64,000 bases of DNA. Source: Gammaproteobacteria bacterium. GTDB taxonomy: Bacteria > Pseudomonadota > Gammaproteobacteria > Ga0077536. The first letter of the stretch is position 1. Every line of letters starts with the position of its first letter. Below the pieces are notes generated by a model. The model was not told the origin of the DNA. It made no database searches and saw only the letters and a list, made by a program, of their open reading frames with translations. Shown here in pieces: positions 29,486 to 39,567 of this stretch. The position numbers were made by a program, and so were the translations under genes. Location: positions 62,001-126,000 of the forward strand of contig JACPPA010000033.1 in NCBI GenBank assembly GCA_016191285.1, given 5' to 3'.

Positions 29486-29792
29486 GGGTGAGTGCGCAGT
29501 GATCGAGACGGCGATCACCCTCGGAATTGTCGATGGGTTAGCGTAAAAATAGTGCTGGCGCAAGCACACCAGTCATGTATGATGCAAACCATAACGATAT
29601 CGGCCCTATCAATAGCCCGACCTCTGATCCACCCCTGTGTTGAGCCCCGCCTGTCCCGACTTTCCGACCTATGGCGATCTCCAGAACGCATTGAATTTGC
29701 CGTGCGCGGCGAATCGTTGGCGAGAAATTTGTGCGGTTGGTTTCTCGCTCACGTAATTGTGATCAATCCACGTTCAATGATGAGACATACTG
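29486..29792 (+). promoter_or_regulatory. Long leader region of the first RRM gene
   Basis: About 307 bases without a credible gene. A possible promoter is CTGGCG at 29555-29560, 17 bases from TATGAT at 29578-29583. If used, the mRNA would have a leader of about 200 bases, as in cold-shock genes. The promoter call is by eye only. Confidence 0.3.
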
Positions 29793-30110
29793 ATGAATAT
29801 ATATGTTGGAAATTTGGCTTACAGCGTAACTGACGCGGACTTGTCACAAGCCTTCTCGGCCCATGGTGCGGTGGCCAACGCAACTGTCATTAAAGACAAG
29901 TTCTCGGGTCAGTCGAAGGGATTCGGATTCGTCGAAATGCCGAATAACTCCGAGGCCAACGAAGCTATAAAAAACCTCAATGAAAAGCCCCTCAAGGGCC
30001 GCAACATGCGGGTAAACGAAGCGAAACCTCGCGACGATCGCCCTGCACGCCCACCCCGTCGCTCGGGTGGCGGCGGCGGCGGTGGCGGCGGATACCAGCA
30101 GCACCACTAA
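29793..30110 (+). CDS. RRM-domain RNA-binding protein, glycine-rich tail
   Basis: 105-residue protein: one RNA-recognition motif (about 1-80) with RNP2 [10 protein letters not shown] and RNP1 [10 protein letters not shown], then a short basic, proline- and glycine-rich tail (a run of nine glycines before YQQHH). Such single-RRM proteins in bacteria bind RNA and are often cold-induced. A second close paralog is at 32985. A strong hairpin follows the stop. Confidence 0.93.
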   Translation: MNIYVGNLAYSVTDADLSQAFSAHGAVANATVIKDKFSGQSKGFGFVEMPNNSEANEAIKNLNEKPLKGRNMRVNEAKPRDDRPARPPRRSGGGGGGGGGYQQHH

Positions 30111-30129
30111 ACTGCTTCCAGATTAGTCT

Positions 30130-30157
30130 CCGGCCAGGTGCTCGCACACCTGGCCGG
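30130..30157 (+). terminator. Hairpin terminator after the first RRM gene
   Basis: A perfect 11-bp stem, CCGGCCAGGTG (30130-30140) with CACCTGGCCGG (30147-30157), and a 6-base loop. It is followed by only a weak T-rich stretch (CCTCCGTTCTT). Confidence 0.65.
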
Positions 30158-30223
30158 CCTCCGTTCTTCGCAAACCGACCGCGTTTGCGGGCCCACCCGC
30201 TGTTGTTCCGGTATCATGCCGGC

Positions 30224-32422
30224 ATGGACACGGCAAAAGATCTCTTTAGTTATCGCAAATACTGGGCCGCGCGTTACGGCATTGCCCCGTTCCTCCCGAC
30301 TTCACGCGCCGAGATGGAGGAACTCGGTTGGGATTGTTGCGATATCGTCATCGTAACCGGCGACGCCTACGTCGATCATCCGAGCTTCGGCATGGCGATC
30401 GTCGGGCGCCTCCTTGAAGCACAAGGTTTTCGTGTCGGCATCGTCGCCCAACCCGAGTGGCGTGACGCTCACGCATTCGCGGCACTCGGGCGTCCGAAAC
30501 TTTTCTTTGGAATCACCGGTGGCAACATGGATTCGATGGTCAACCGCTATACGGCCGATCGCCGGATCCGCAGCGATGACGCTTACACGCCTGGTGCCGA
30601 ACCAGGACGTCGACCCGACCGCTCGGTAATTGTCTACGCGCAGCGTGCGCGTGAAGCTTTCGGCGATGTGCCAATTGTCATCGGCGGCATCGAAGCGAGT
30701 TTACGACGCATCGCGCATTTCGATTACTGGTCAGAAAAAGTGCGACGCTCGGTGCTCATTGATGCGAAGGCGGACCTCCTCATTTATGGTAACGGCGAGC
30801 GACAAATCGTCGAAGTCGCACACCGGCTTGCCGCCGGTGAATCGATCGCTACCATGACTGATATTCGCGGCACGGCACTCGTGCGCAATACGCCGGCGAT
30901 GTGGGGCGAAATAGATTCAACGAGCATCGACACGCCAGGTCCGCGTAATCCGCCGGTCGATCCCTATCGTATGGAACCGGCAAAAATCACCGCCTCTACT
31001 ACCGCGCCGACCGACACGCGAATTCCGATCGCAGTGGTGCGTACGGCGCGCCAGGTCCGCAATCTCGATCGTCAACGATCGGTACTCAGGATGCCGGCCT
31101 ACGAACAGGTACGGGATGACCCTATTTTGTACGCCCACGCCTCGCGCATCCTCCACTTAGAGTCGAATCCCGGTAACGCACGCGCGCTGATCCAACAGCA
31201 CGGCGATCAGCAGGTGTGGATCAATCCACCACCGATTCCGCTGACGACCCTGGAAATGGATGGCGTCTATGAACTGCCGTACCGGCGGCTGCCGCACCCA
31301 CTCTATGCCGGAGCCAAGATCCCGGCTTACGAAATGATCCGTTTCTCAATTCCCATTCAACGCGGCTGCTTCGGCGGCTGTACGTTTTGTTCGATCACCG
31401 AACACGAAGGCCGCATTATTCAAAATCGCTCCGAAGATTCGGTGATCCGTGAAATCGAGACCATCCGCGACACGGTCCCAGGTTTCACGGGGATTATTTC
31501 CGACTTGGGTGGACCGACAGCCAACATGTATCGCTTGGCGTGTAAAAGTTCCGCAATCGAATCGGCATGCCGCCGACCGTCCTGTGTGTTCCCGGCGATC
31601 TGTCCGAATCTCAATACCGACCACAGCCCGTTAATTAAGCTTTATCGCCGCGCGCGGGCGCTGCCGGGCGTAAAAAAAATCCTGATCGCGTCAGGCGTGC
31701 GCTACGACCTCGCGATTGAATCGCCCGAATACGTGAAAGAACTCGCGACCCATCACGTCGGCGGCTATCTAAAAATCGCGCCGGAACATATTCAGGAAGG
31801 GCCGCTGTCGAAGATGATGAAGCCTGGCGTCGGCACCTATCATCGCTTCAAGCAATTATTCGACAAGTACTCGCGCGCGGCCGGCAAGGAACAATATTTA
31901 ATTCCGTACTTCATCGCAGCCCACCCGGGCACGCGTGACGAAGACATGCTCGAACTTGCCCTGTGGTTGAAGCAGCATGGCTTGCGAGCCGATCAAGTGC
32001 AGGCGTTCCTGCCATCGCCCATGGCGACCGCAACTGCGATGTATCATTCAGGCAAAAATCCGCTGCGCAAAGTGTCGCGACACAGTGAAGACGTGCACAT
32101 TCCCAAGGGCCTTAAAGTGCGCCGCTTGCATAAGGCCTTTTTGCGCTACCACGATGCCAACAACTGGCCAACCCTACGAGCGGCGCTGAAGCGCATGGGG
32201 CGCGAGGATTTAATCGGCAGTAAATCCGGCCAGCTAATTCCACATTATCAACCGGCGGGAACTGGGCATGCACCAGAAGGCGCGCGCGGCAAGCACACTC
32301 CTTTCAGCACGCAGCACCTCGGCCTACCCACTACGCCACGCGCGACTAAACGTCCGCTCGCGCGCCAACGCTTCGCCGGTGGCCGCCCCACCGACGACGC
32401 CGGCCCTAAACGCGGACGTTAA
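30224..32422 (+). CDS. ygiQ: YgiQ-family radical SAM protein
   Basis: 732-residue member of the UPF0313/YgiQ group, radical S-adenosylmethionine proteins of unknown reaction. An N-terminal cobalamin-binding-like domain ([35 protein letters not shown]) precedes the radical SAM core with the cluster motif [18 protein letters not shown] (C-x3-C-x2-C). The C-terminal tail is basic and low in complexity, as in other members. The ATG at 30224 fits the family start; no clear ribosome site is seen, so the start is approximate. Confidence 0.93.
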   Translation: MDTAKDLFSYRKYWAARYGIAPFLPTSRAEMEELGWDCCDIVIVTGDAYVDHPSFGMAIVGRLLEAQGFRVGIVAQPEWRDAHAFAALGRPKLFFGITGGNMDSMVNRYTADRRIRSDDAYTPGAEPGRRPDRSVIVYAQRAREAFGDVPIVIGGIEASLRRIAHFDYWSEKVRRSVLIDAKADLLIYGNGERQIVEVAHRLAAGESIATMTDIRGTALVRNTPAMWGEIDSTSIDTPGPRNPPVDPYRMEPAKITASTTAPTDTRIPIAVVRTARQVRNLDRQRSVLRMPAYEQVRDDPILYAHASRILHLESNPGNARALIQQHGDQQVWINPPPIPLTTLEMDGVYELPYRRLPHPLYAGAKIPAYEMIRFSIPIQRGCFGGCTFCSITEHEGRIIQNRSEDSVIREIETIRDTVPGFTGIISDLGGPTANMYRLACKSSAIESACRRPSCVFPAICPNLNTDHSPLIKLYRRARALPGVKKILIASGVRYDLAIESPEYVKELATHHVGGYLKIAPEHIQEGPLSKMMKPGVGTYHRFKQLFDKYSRAAGKEQYLIPYFIAAHPGTRDEDMLELALWLKQHGLRADQVQAFLPSPMATATAMYHSGKNPLRKVSRHSEDVHIPKGLKVRRLHKAFLRYHDANNWPTLRAALKRMGREDLIGSKSGQLIPHYQPAGTGHAPEGARGKHTPFSTQHLGLPTTPRATKRPLARQRFAGGRPTDDAGPKRGR

Positions 32423-32468
32423 GGCATCGACTGCTTGGAATGACAAGCGCTCTGCGGAGGAGTTGGTT

Positions 32469-32867
32469 ATGAAGCTCAAAATCGGTTATCAGGAACTCGT
32501 AAAACGCGCTGAAGCGGAAATCGAAACGCTAAGCGTCGACACCGCCATCAAACGGAGCACTGATCCCAATGTCGTGATAGTCGATATCCGCGATGTGCGC
32601 GAACTCCAGCGCGAGGGACGCATCCCAGGTTCGCTGCATATGCCGCGTTGCATGCTCGAATTTTGGATTGATCCAGAGAGCCCGTATCACAAGCCAATCT
32701 TCGCCTCAGGCAAAGAGTTCATTTTCCATTGCAGCAAAGGATGGCGTTCGGCCCTCGCGACTCAAACCGCGCAAATGATGGGCTTGCCTAATGTCTCGCA
32801 CATTGGTGGCGGTTTAGAGGCGTGGGTAGCGGCCAACGGGCCCGTCGAAAAGGTCGAAGCGAAATAA
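32469..32867 (+). CDS. Rhodanese-like domain protein
   Basis: 132-residue single rhodanese domain. The catalytic Cys88 is in FHCSKGWRSALA, the loop that carries the persulfide; VIVDIRDVRELQREGRIPGS is the typical CH2A-type segment. The ATG at 32469 has GGAGGAG about 8 bases upstream; an open frame extends back to 32268 but overlaps ygiQ and looks non-coding. It may deliver sulfur or detoxify thiosulfate or cyanide; the specific role is unknown. Confidence 0.9.
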   Translation: MKLKIGYQELVKRAEAEIETLSVDTAIKRSTDPNVVIVDIRDVRELQREGRIPGSLHMPRCMLEFWIDPESPYHKPIFASGKEFIFHCSKGWRSALATQTAQMMGLPNVSHIGGGLEAWVAANGPVEKVEAK

Positions 32868-32984
32868 ACGGCGCCGCGGCATATTCGGAAAGATTCAGAT
32901 ACCGCCTTGGTCACATTGTCAGACTGGATTTCAGTTGCTACAGTCAAACGAGGGGCGAGACAGCACGGGGAGGACAAAGCGCGA

Positions 32985-33287
32985 ATGAATATTTATGTAG
33001 GCAACTTGCCATACGGTATGAAAGACGACGAATTGCGCGCCACGTTTGAAAATCATGGCGCGGTGACTTCGGCAAAAATCGTGATTGATCGCGAGACCAA
33101 CCGTTCGAAGGGTTTTGGCTTCGTTGAAATGCCCAATCAGGGCGAAGCAGAAGCCGCGATCAAAGCGTTGGATGGTTCGCCGATGAACGGACGACCGCTC
33201 CGTGTAAACCCAGCCAAGCCACGTGAAGCGGGTGCTGGCGGTGGCGGTGGTCCGCGCGGCGATCGGCGGCCCCCACGCCACGGCTAA
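32985..33287 (+). CDS. RRM-domain RNA-binding protein, glycine-rich tail (second copy)
   Basis: 100-residue paralog of the protein at 29793: RNP2 NIYVGNLPYG, RNP1 [10 protein letters not shown] and a glycine-rich, basic tail. The ATG at 32985 is preceded by GGGGAGGA, a strong ribosome site. It has its own hairpin terminator. Confidence 0.93.
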   Translation: MNIYVGNLPYGMKDDELRATFENHGAVTSAKIVIDRETNRSKGFGFVEMPNQGEAEAAIKALDGSPMNGRPLRVNPAKPREAGAGGGGGPRGDRRPPRHG

Positions 33288-33309
33288 CCCGCCTCCCATT
33301 CTCGAGCGG

Positions 33310-33328
33310 CCTCGCGGGTGCCGCGAGG
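33310..33328 (+). terminator. Hairpin terminator after the second RRM gene
   Basis: An 8-bp stem, CCTCGCGG (33310-33317) with CCGCGAGG (33321-33328), and a 3-base loop, followed by TTCGTTC. The short T content makes the call moderate. Confidence 0.55.
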
Positions 33329-33387
33329 TTCGTTCACTAACCTGGGACTCGGAAGCGACTCCTAGCCAGAAAGGCGCGGGCGGCCCG

Positions 33388-33693
33388 TTATTGGGGTAAA
33401 TCTTCGAGTTTGATATCGATCATGCCATCGGCAGCGAATGCCTTACGCGTGATTAATGTCGTCGCCGCCGCTTCAATGGTGCGGCGATTAGCGGATACCG
33501 TCGCCGTGGGCGCGGCAGGCGCCCCGGCAAAGCGCTTTTCAATGACTTTGTCCGAAATTCTGCACAGGACGCGTCGTCCGTTAACATCGGCCGCGATGCT
33601 GACGCATTTCGTTACCGGGTTCCAGCATTCAAGAATCGGGAAGTGAATGGCACCGTCGGCTGACGACCGCGGACCGTAGCCAGTAAGCTTCAT
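33388..33693 (-). CDS. DUF1488-like small protein
   Basis: 101-residue protein; the segments IHFPILECWNPVTKCV, VNGRRVLCRISDKVIEKRF and ANRRTIEAAATTLITRKAF resemble the DUF1488 family, whose function is unknown. The ATG at 33693 has a GGA about 10 bases upstream; a TTG at 33705 would add four residues. It is convergent with the second RRM gene and stands alone. Confidence 0.65.
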   Translation of the reverse strand: MKLTGYGPRSSADGAIHFPILECWNPVTKCVSIAADVNGRRVLCRISDKVIEKRFAGAPAAPTATVSANRRTIEAAATTLITRKAFAADGMIDIKLEDLPQ

Positions 33694-33972
33694 GCAGAAT
33701 TCCAATCGTTATCGTATGGGCGCCCTCGATTATGCCCGAAATACTCGACAATTACCCCTCTTTCTTGCGCTACACACCGCCTGAGCTAACGCCAGTTTGC
33801 GTGTTGGACCGACGAATCATGGCGCCGTGAACAGCGTTCAAACAACCCTTTGTGGCTGCATTACGGGCTCAGTTGGGTCCGATTTTTCCGACATTCGAGG
33901 CGCGATCCAGATTTCCTGTGCTAGTGTTCCCGACCAAGCGACAACCTGCGACGACTCCCCAAATAGGAGGGA

Positions 33973-35397
33973 ATGATGGATCGACTCATGCGACTCAGCG
34001 CGGTCGAACAAGCGCGCCTCGTACGCAGCGGCGAAGTCTCGGTGCACGAAACGCTTGAAGCGTCGATCGCAGCGATCGAGCGCATGAACCGGACGCTGAA
34101 TGCGGTGGTACTCCCGCTCTATGACAAGGCGCGTCAAGCCTTGAAGACAGCGCCCCGCGATGCACCCTTTCATGGCGTGCCGCTGCTGCTGAAGGACATG
34201 CTGGCCGAGTACGGTGGCACCGTGATGACCGAGGGCTCGCGCTATCTGCGGGATTATGTATCGCCACAGGACAGCGAGCTCGTCGCCCGCTACCGTCGCG
34301 CCGGCTTTATCATCGTTGGCAAAACCAACACCCCTGAATTCGCGTCGAAGCCGACTACTGAACCCGAGCTTTTCGGAAAAACCGGCAACCCGTGGAATCC
34401 AGGCTACTCGGCTGGCGGATCCTCTGGTGGTTCGGGATCTGCTGTTGCTGCCGGTATGACGGCCGTGGCGCACGCCAATGATGGCGGCGGATCAATCCGG
34501 ATCCCGGCCGCGTGGTGTGGCTTGGTAGGGCTTAAGCCCACGCGGGGTCGCAATCCCCTCGGTCCGGACTATGGGGATATGGGTGCCGGTTTAATCTGCG
34601 AACACGTCGTCACCCGCACGGTGCAGGACACCGCGGCAATCCTCGATGTCACCGCCGGCCCCGACGCCGGAGCGCCCTACTTCCCGACGCCGCCAGCGCG
34701 TCCCTTCGCCGCCGAAGTGGGCGCCGCTCCAGGCTGCCTCCGGATCGCATTCGCGACCACGCCGCTCACTCGAACCCCAGTTCACGATGAATGCCGGCAG
34801 GCGGCGCTCAATGCTGCGCGACTCTGTGAATCCTTAGGCCATCATGTCGAAGAAGCGAGTCCGCAAGTGTCCGCCGAGCGCTTTAATGAAGTATTTACGA
34901 CGATCTGGCTTGGCATGGTTGCGTGGGCCATCCGCGATTGGTCGCGGCGCACGGGGCGCGAACCGACCCGCGAGCAGTTCGAGGCGCATACCTGGAAAAT
35001 GTTTACGCTCGATGCCGAACGACGGCCATCCGATCTCTTCCTCGCCATTCAAGACATGCAACGGATGGCGCGCGAGATCGCTCCCTTTTTCACGCAGTAC
35101 GACGTGTGGTTGACGCCGACCAGCCCGCAACCGCCGCAGCCACTGGGGTGGTTCGACTTTGATCCGAAGCATCCTAAGCAAGCGACGGAACGCATGAGCG
35201 ATATTCCACGCTTCTCGGCGATTGCGAATCTCACCGGTCAACCGGCGATTAGCCTGCCGCTGCATTGGACGCCAGACGGCTTACCCGTTGGCGTCCAATT
35301 CATCGGACGCTACGGGGATGAAGCAACGCTGCTGCGGCTAGCTGCCCAAATCGAAGCGGTGGCGCCGTGGAGTGCACGAATACCCGTCGTTAGCTAA
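33973..35397 (+). CDS. Amidase-signature family hydrolase
   Basis: 474 residues of the amidase-signature family. The catalytic triad is complete: Lys74 (LLLKD), the cis-Ser at 150 or 151 ([11 protein letters not shown]) and the nucleophile Ser174 ([20 protein letters not shown]). An AGGAGGGA site lies directly before the ATG at 33973. It begins a block of five genes on the same strand that leads through two HyuA genes to HyuB, 15 bases before the first HyuA. It may open an amide, hydantoin or lactam-derived product; the substrate is unknown. Confidence 0.92.
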   Translation: MMDRLMRLSAVEQARLVRSGEVSVHETLEASIAAIERMNRTLNAVVLPLYDKARQALKTAPRDAPFHGVPLLLKDMLAEYGGTVMTEGSRYLRDYVSPQDSELVARYRRAGFIIVGKTNTPEFASKPTTEPELFGKTGNPWNPGYSAGGSSGGSGSAVAAGMTAVAHANDGGGSIRIPAAWCGLVGLKPTRGRNPLGPDYGDMGAGLICEHVVTRTVQDTAAILDVTAGPDAGAPYFPTPPARPFAAEVGAAPGCLRIAFATTPLTRTPVHDECRQAALNAARLCESLGHHVEEASPQVSAERFNEVFTTIWLGMVAWAIRDWSRRTGREPTREQFEAHTWKMFTLDAERRPSDLFLAIQDMQRMAREIAPFFTQYDVWLTPTSPQPPQPLGWFDFDPKHPKQATERMSDIPRFSAIANLTGQPAISLPLHWTPDGLPVGVQFIGRYGDEATLLRLAAQIEAVAPWSARIPVVS

Positions 35398-35412
35398 GGC
35401 TGCAGTCAAGGA

Positions 35413-37440
35413 ATGATTGAGTCACGCATTGGCGTTGATATCGGCGGCACCTTCACGGATGTCGTCGCGGTTGACGCAACGGGTTCGTTACGCGTCACAA
35501 AATTACCGACTACTCCGCGCAATATCGCCGATGCACTCGCGCGTGGCACGGCACGAGTGCGCCATGACAGTCCGACCCACACGCTCCTCTATGGCACTAC
35601 GCTCGCGACCAACGCGCTGCTTGAACACCGCCTGGCACCGATCGGATTATTCGTGACCGCGGGATTTCGCGATATCCTCGAGATCAACGGTGTGCACGAT
35701 GAAGACCATCACGAACCGAGTGCTGGCCATCACGTGCGCCACAGCCTGGTGGCGCTTGAGCACGTCTATGAACTCCGCGAGCGTATCGAACGCGACGGCA
35801 GTATCCGTACTGCGTTGCACGGAGACGACGTCAGCGACGCGGGCCAAGCGCTACTCGCGGCGAACATCGAAATTGTGGCGGTCGTCCTCTTACACAGCTT
35901 CACCAATCCGCGGCACGAACGTCGTGTGCGCGAAATTCTCGCGACCAGTGCGCCCGCCTTGCGGGTCGTGCTCTCAAGCGAAGTGTTACCGGAGCTGCGC
36001 GAATACGAGCGCGCCGTCACGACCTGCTTGAACGCAGCGTTACTGCCACTACTTTCTCAGCACTTGGCGCAAGTGCGCGCCGAGAATCCGTCGCGACTGC
36101 TCATAATGAAATCGTCGGGTGGTCTTAGCGACGTCCAAAACATTGTTGAAACGCCACTCGCCACCGTGCTGTCCGGCCCCAGCGCCGCGGTGGTCGGGAT
36201 GAGTTGGTTGGCACAACAGTTAAAAATTAGCGATTTCATTACGCTCGATGTCGGTGGCACGTCGACGGATGTCGCGCTAGTTAGGAACGGCGCGCACGCC
36301 GTTACCACGCGCGCCGAAGTCGGCGGCTATCCACTCAAACTCTCGGCCGTGGAAGTCCTCACCATTGGCGCTGGCGGTGGCTCGCTGGCGTACCTCGGTC
36401 TGGATCAACGTTGGCACGTAGGCCCAGAGAGCGCTGGCGCCGAGCCCGGACCCGTATGCTATGGGCGCGGGGGAACTGCGGTCACCTTGACCGATGCCGA
36501 ACTCGCGCTGGGGCGACTGCCAACCGGCCTGCTTGGGGGCGAGCTCAGACTCGAGATCGACGCCGCCAACCGTGCGCTGCAGGACTTGGGACGTGCCCGT
36601 AATCTCGACGCGCAACAGACCGCCATCGGCATTCTAAAAATCGCGACGCATAACATGTGTGGCGCAATTCGGCGTGTGTCTGTGCAACGGGGCCACGATC
36701 CACGGGGATTCGCGCTAATCGCGATCGGTGGTGCCGGGCCGCTTCACGCAGCAGAACTCGCCGAGATGCTGGGGATCACGACCGTGGTTATCCCGCGTCA
36801 TCCTGGACTTGCCGCCGCCTACGGCTTGCTCGTGGCGGATTTACGGGAGGACAGCGGGCAAACCGCCATGCAACGCGAAACGCAACTTGATGTTCAGCCT
36901 ATCGCCCAGCACTACGCGGCGCTCGAGGCGCAAGTTGCCGAGCGTCTTCGTCGCGTTGATGGCAGCGGACCACTCGTGATCGCGCGCCACGCCGATCTGC
37001 GGTATCGCGGAATGTCCGCTGAATTTACGGTGCCCGTCGCAGGCGGCTCCCTCACCCTCGCGAGCTTGCACCAAGTTATCGAAGACTTTCATCAAATCTA
37101 TACCACTTTCAGCGGTCGGGCTTATCGCGGACTTGAAGAAGTGGAGATCGTGAATCTGCGTGTCACCGCCACAGCCGGATTACCTAAACCACCGCTATCC
37201 GACGTCAGGTTAGCGCCCGTGGCGGCGCCCCAAACCAAAACACGTAGCGTGTATTTTTTGAACGTGGACGCGATAGTCGAAAGCCCGCTATACGCGCGTA
37301 ACAACTTGCAAGCAGACAGCACCATCAGCGGTCCCGCGGTCATCGAGCAATTCGACACGACGATCCTCGTGCCGCCCGGATTCCTCCTATTTACCGATGC
37401 CGGCGGAAACGCAATTATTCGCTCCACTCTGGTGTTGTAG
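35413..37440 (+). CDS. HyuA-type subunit (hydantoinase/oxoprolinase/carboxylase superfamily)
   Basis: 675-residue ASKHA-fold ATPase subunit, related to N-methylhydantoinase A, 5-oxoprolinase and acetophenone carboxylase subunits. Phosphate loops: VDIGGTFTDV (residues 8-17) and LDVGGTSTDVAL; other marks are YGTTLATNALLE, VLSGPSAAVVG and SAGAEPGPVCYGRGG. It sits 15 bases after the amidase gene and 50 before a second HyuA. It may hydrolyse ATP to activate a lactam, hydantoin, ketone or bicarbonate. Confidence 0.88.
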   Translation: MIESRIGVDIGGTFTDVVAVDATGSLRVTKLPTTPRNIADALARGTARVRHDSPTHTLLYGTTLATNALLEHRLAPIGLFVTAGFRDILEINGVHDEDHHEPSAGHHVRHSLVALEHVYELRERIERDGSIRTALHGDDVSDAGQALLAANIEIVAVVLLHSFTNPRHERRVREILATSAPALRVVLSSEVLPELREYERAVTTCLNAALLPLLSQHLAQVRAENPSRLLIMKSSGGLSDVQNIVETPLATVLSGPSAAVVGMSWLAQQLKISDFITLDVGGTSTDVALVRNGAHAVTTRAEVGGYPLKLSAVEVLTIGAGGGSLAYLGLDQRWHVGPESAGAEPGPVCYGRGGTAVTLTDAELALGRLPTGLLGGELRLEIDAANRALQDLGRARNLDAQQTAIGILKIATHNMCGAIRRVSVQRGHDPRGFALIAIGGAGPLHAAELAEMLGITTVVIPRHPGLAAAYGLLVADLREDSGQTAMQRETQLDVQPIAQHYAALEAQVAERLRRVDGSGPLVIARHADLRYRGMSAEFTVPVAGGSLTLASLHQVIEDFHQIYTTFSGRAYRGLEEVEIVNLRVTATAGLPKPPLSDVRLAPVAAPQTKTRSVYFLNVDAIVESPLYARNNLQADSTISGPAVIEQFDTTILVPPGFLLFTDAGGNAIIRSTLVL

Positions 37441-37490
37441 TAGCTCAGGATAGTACATCGATCGGTAATTAATCCGCAGGAGAAAACTCC

Positions 37491-39551
37491 ATGGGTTGGC
37501 GTATTGCGGTGGATATCGGGGGCACCTTCACGGATGTCGTCGCCCTTGAAGAGGACACCGGCGCCTTACAGTTAGCCAAGGTGCCCAGTACGCCCGAGGA
37601 TCCGGCGCGAGGTTTTATCGTCGGCGTTGAACACATCATGCGCGCCGGCAAAATTCCGGAGACCGACATCAGTTCGGTGTTCCATGGCACGACCGTGGCG
37701 ACCAACGCCATCCTTGAACGTAAATATTCTCCGCTCGGGCTCATCATCACGTATGGCTATCGTGAAGCCCTCGAATGTGCGCGGCAAACCGTGCCCGGCG
37801 AATTCGGCGATATTACCTGGTGGATTAAGCCGCCGCGGGTCGTGCCGCTCGAACTCGTACGTGAAGTCAGCGCCCGTCTCGATGTGAACGGCGCCGAGGT
37901 GCGGCCAGTGGATGCGGCGGAGGTTCGCGCGCTCGCCTTGGATTTTAAGGCACAGGGAATCAAGGCAGTCGCGGTGTCGCTACTCCATTCGTATCGCAAT
38001 CCAGTCCACGAGGTTGAAATTCGCGAGATCATTCGCGGCGTCTACCCTGAATGTTTTATCTCGATCTCGTCGGACATTTTGCGCGAGTACCGCGAGTATG
38101 AGCGCACCAACACCACCTGTCTCAACACCGCGTTGATGCCACTGCTATCCGATTATCATGCCAAGCTCGAGCATGATCTGCGCAAGCGTAAGATCGCGGT
38201 GCCTTTCTACATCATGCGCTCGAGCGGCGGTCTGGCACAGGCCGAAGAAATTGCACGGTTGCCAATTGCAGCGGCGCTCTCGGGTCCGGCGGCCGGCGTA
38301 GTCGCGGCCACGCACTTTGGAAACCTCAGTGGTTTCAAGGACGTCATAGCCTTCGATGTCGGCGGTACGTCGGCGGATATTTGCCTGGTCGAAAACGGCC
38401 TACCGCGCATGCTCACCGAAGGCCGCGTGGACATCTACGACATCAAGACGCCGATGATCGATATTCACACCGTGGGCGCCGGTGGCGGATCAATCGCCTG
38501 GCTGGCCGGCGGCCGTAGTTTGAAAGTCGGTCCGCAAAGCGCCGGAGCCGCACCTGGGCCAGCCTGTTATAACCGCGGCGGCTCCGAACCCACGGTAACT
38601 GACGCCAACCTAGTGCTAGGTCGCATGACAACCGGGCTCGCCGGCGGCGGCATTCAATTGAATCGCGACAAAGCGGTGGCGGCGATTGAAAAACTCGCGG
38701 GCGCCTTGGGCCTCGATCTCATCGCGACCGCGGAAGGCATTCTGCGTATTGCCATCGAAAACATGGCGGCCGGGATTCGGACCGTATCGGTCAAACGCGG
38801 CCGCGATCCGCGGAGTTACACGTTGGTGGCCTTCGGCGGCGCCGGCCCATTGCACGCCTGTTATCTCGCCGATTGGCTGGACATGAAATGTGTACTGTTA
38901 CCGCCGAATCCGGGAGTGACGTCGGCCTATGGCTTGCTCCTGACCGATGTCCGCATCGATCAAGTTCATACCGATGTACAGCGCCAAGATAAATTTAATT
39001 TCCGCCAGATCGAAGACGAAATACACGCCCTCGAAGCGCAAGTTAAATCGCGCCTGGCGGGTGAGGGATTTGGCGCCGGCGTCGCTGTCGTACAACACTT
39101 TGTCGACATGCGCTATGCCGGACAAGCGTACGAAATCAGAACCGCACTGGAGACAACTACGTCCAGCCTTGAAACCCGATTGAATGCCGCCATCGCGCGC
39201 TTTCATACCAGTCATAAAGATCTTTATGGCTATTCGTATCAGGGCAAGCAATTAGTTGAACTCGTGAACGTCGGCGTTACCGGGCTCGGCCTGTTGAAAC
39301 GCCCGCAAGTCCCCGCTGGACCCTTGCACGGAACGGATTCAAGCCCGGCCATCAAAGCGCGTACCACGGTGTATTTCCCGCAGGAAAAAGGCGCCGTCGA
39401 TTGTCCGGTGTATGACCGGAGCCACTTGCGCGCCGGCAATGAAATCGCCGGGCCGTGCATTGTCGAACAATATGATTCCACGACCGTCGTCAATCCAGAG
39501 TGGCGCGGGCGACTGGATGAATGGGGTTCTTTAGTACTCACCAAAGCTTAG
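37491..39551 (+). CDS. HyuA-type subunit (second paralog)
   Basis: 686-residue HyuA-superfamily protein with VDIGGTFTDVV (residues 7-17), FDVGGTSADICLV, FHGTTVATNAILE, SGPAAGVVAATHFG and SAGAAPGPACYNRGG. An AGGAGAAAA site precedes the ATG at 37491. It is a diverged paralog of its upstream neighbour, not a duplicate. HyuB follows 16 bases later. Acetophenone carboxylases also carry two HyuA-like subunits, so this gene set could form a similar complex. Confidence 0.88.
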   Translation: MGWRIAVDIGGTFTDVVALEEDTGALQLAKVPSTPEDPARGFIVGVEHIMRAGKIPETDISSVFHGTTVATNAILERKYSPLGLIITYGYREALECARQTVPGEFGDITWWIKPPRVVPLELVREVSARLDVNGAEVRPVDAAEVRALALDFKAQGIKAVAVSLLHSYRNPVHEVEIREIIRGVYPECFISISSDILREYREYERTNTTCLNTALMPLLSDYHAKLEHDLRKRKIAVPFYIMRSSGGLAQAEEIARLPIAAALSGPAAGVVAATHFGNLSGFKDVIAFDVGGTSADICLVENGLPRMLTEGRVDIYDIKTPMIDIHTVGAGGGSIAWLAGGRSLKVGPQSAGAAPGPACYNRGGSEPTVTDANLVLGRMTTGLAGGGIQLNRDKAVAAIEKLAGALGLDLIATAEGILRIAIENMAAGIRTVSVKRGRDPRSYTLVAFGGAGPLHACYLADWLDMKCVLLPPNPGVTSAYGLLLTDVRIDQVHTDVQRQDKFNFRQIEDEIHALEAQVKSRLAGEGFGAGVAVVQHFVDMRYAGQAYEIRTALETTTSSLETRLNAAIARFHTSHKDLYGYSYQGKQLVELVNVGVTGLGLLKRPQVPAGPLHGTDSSPAIKARTTVYFPQEKGAVDCPVYDRSHLRAGNEIAGPCIVEQYDSTTVVNPEWRGRLDEWGSLVLTKA

Positions 39552-39567
39552 CGCGGAGTCGAAAACG

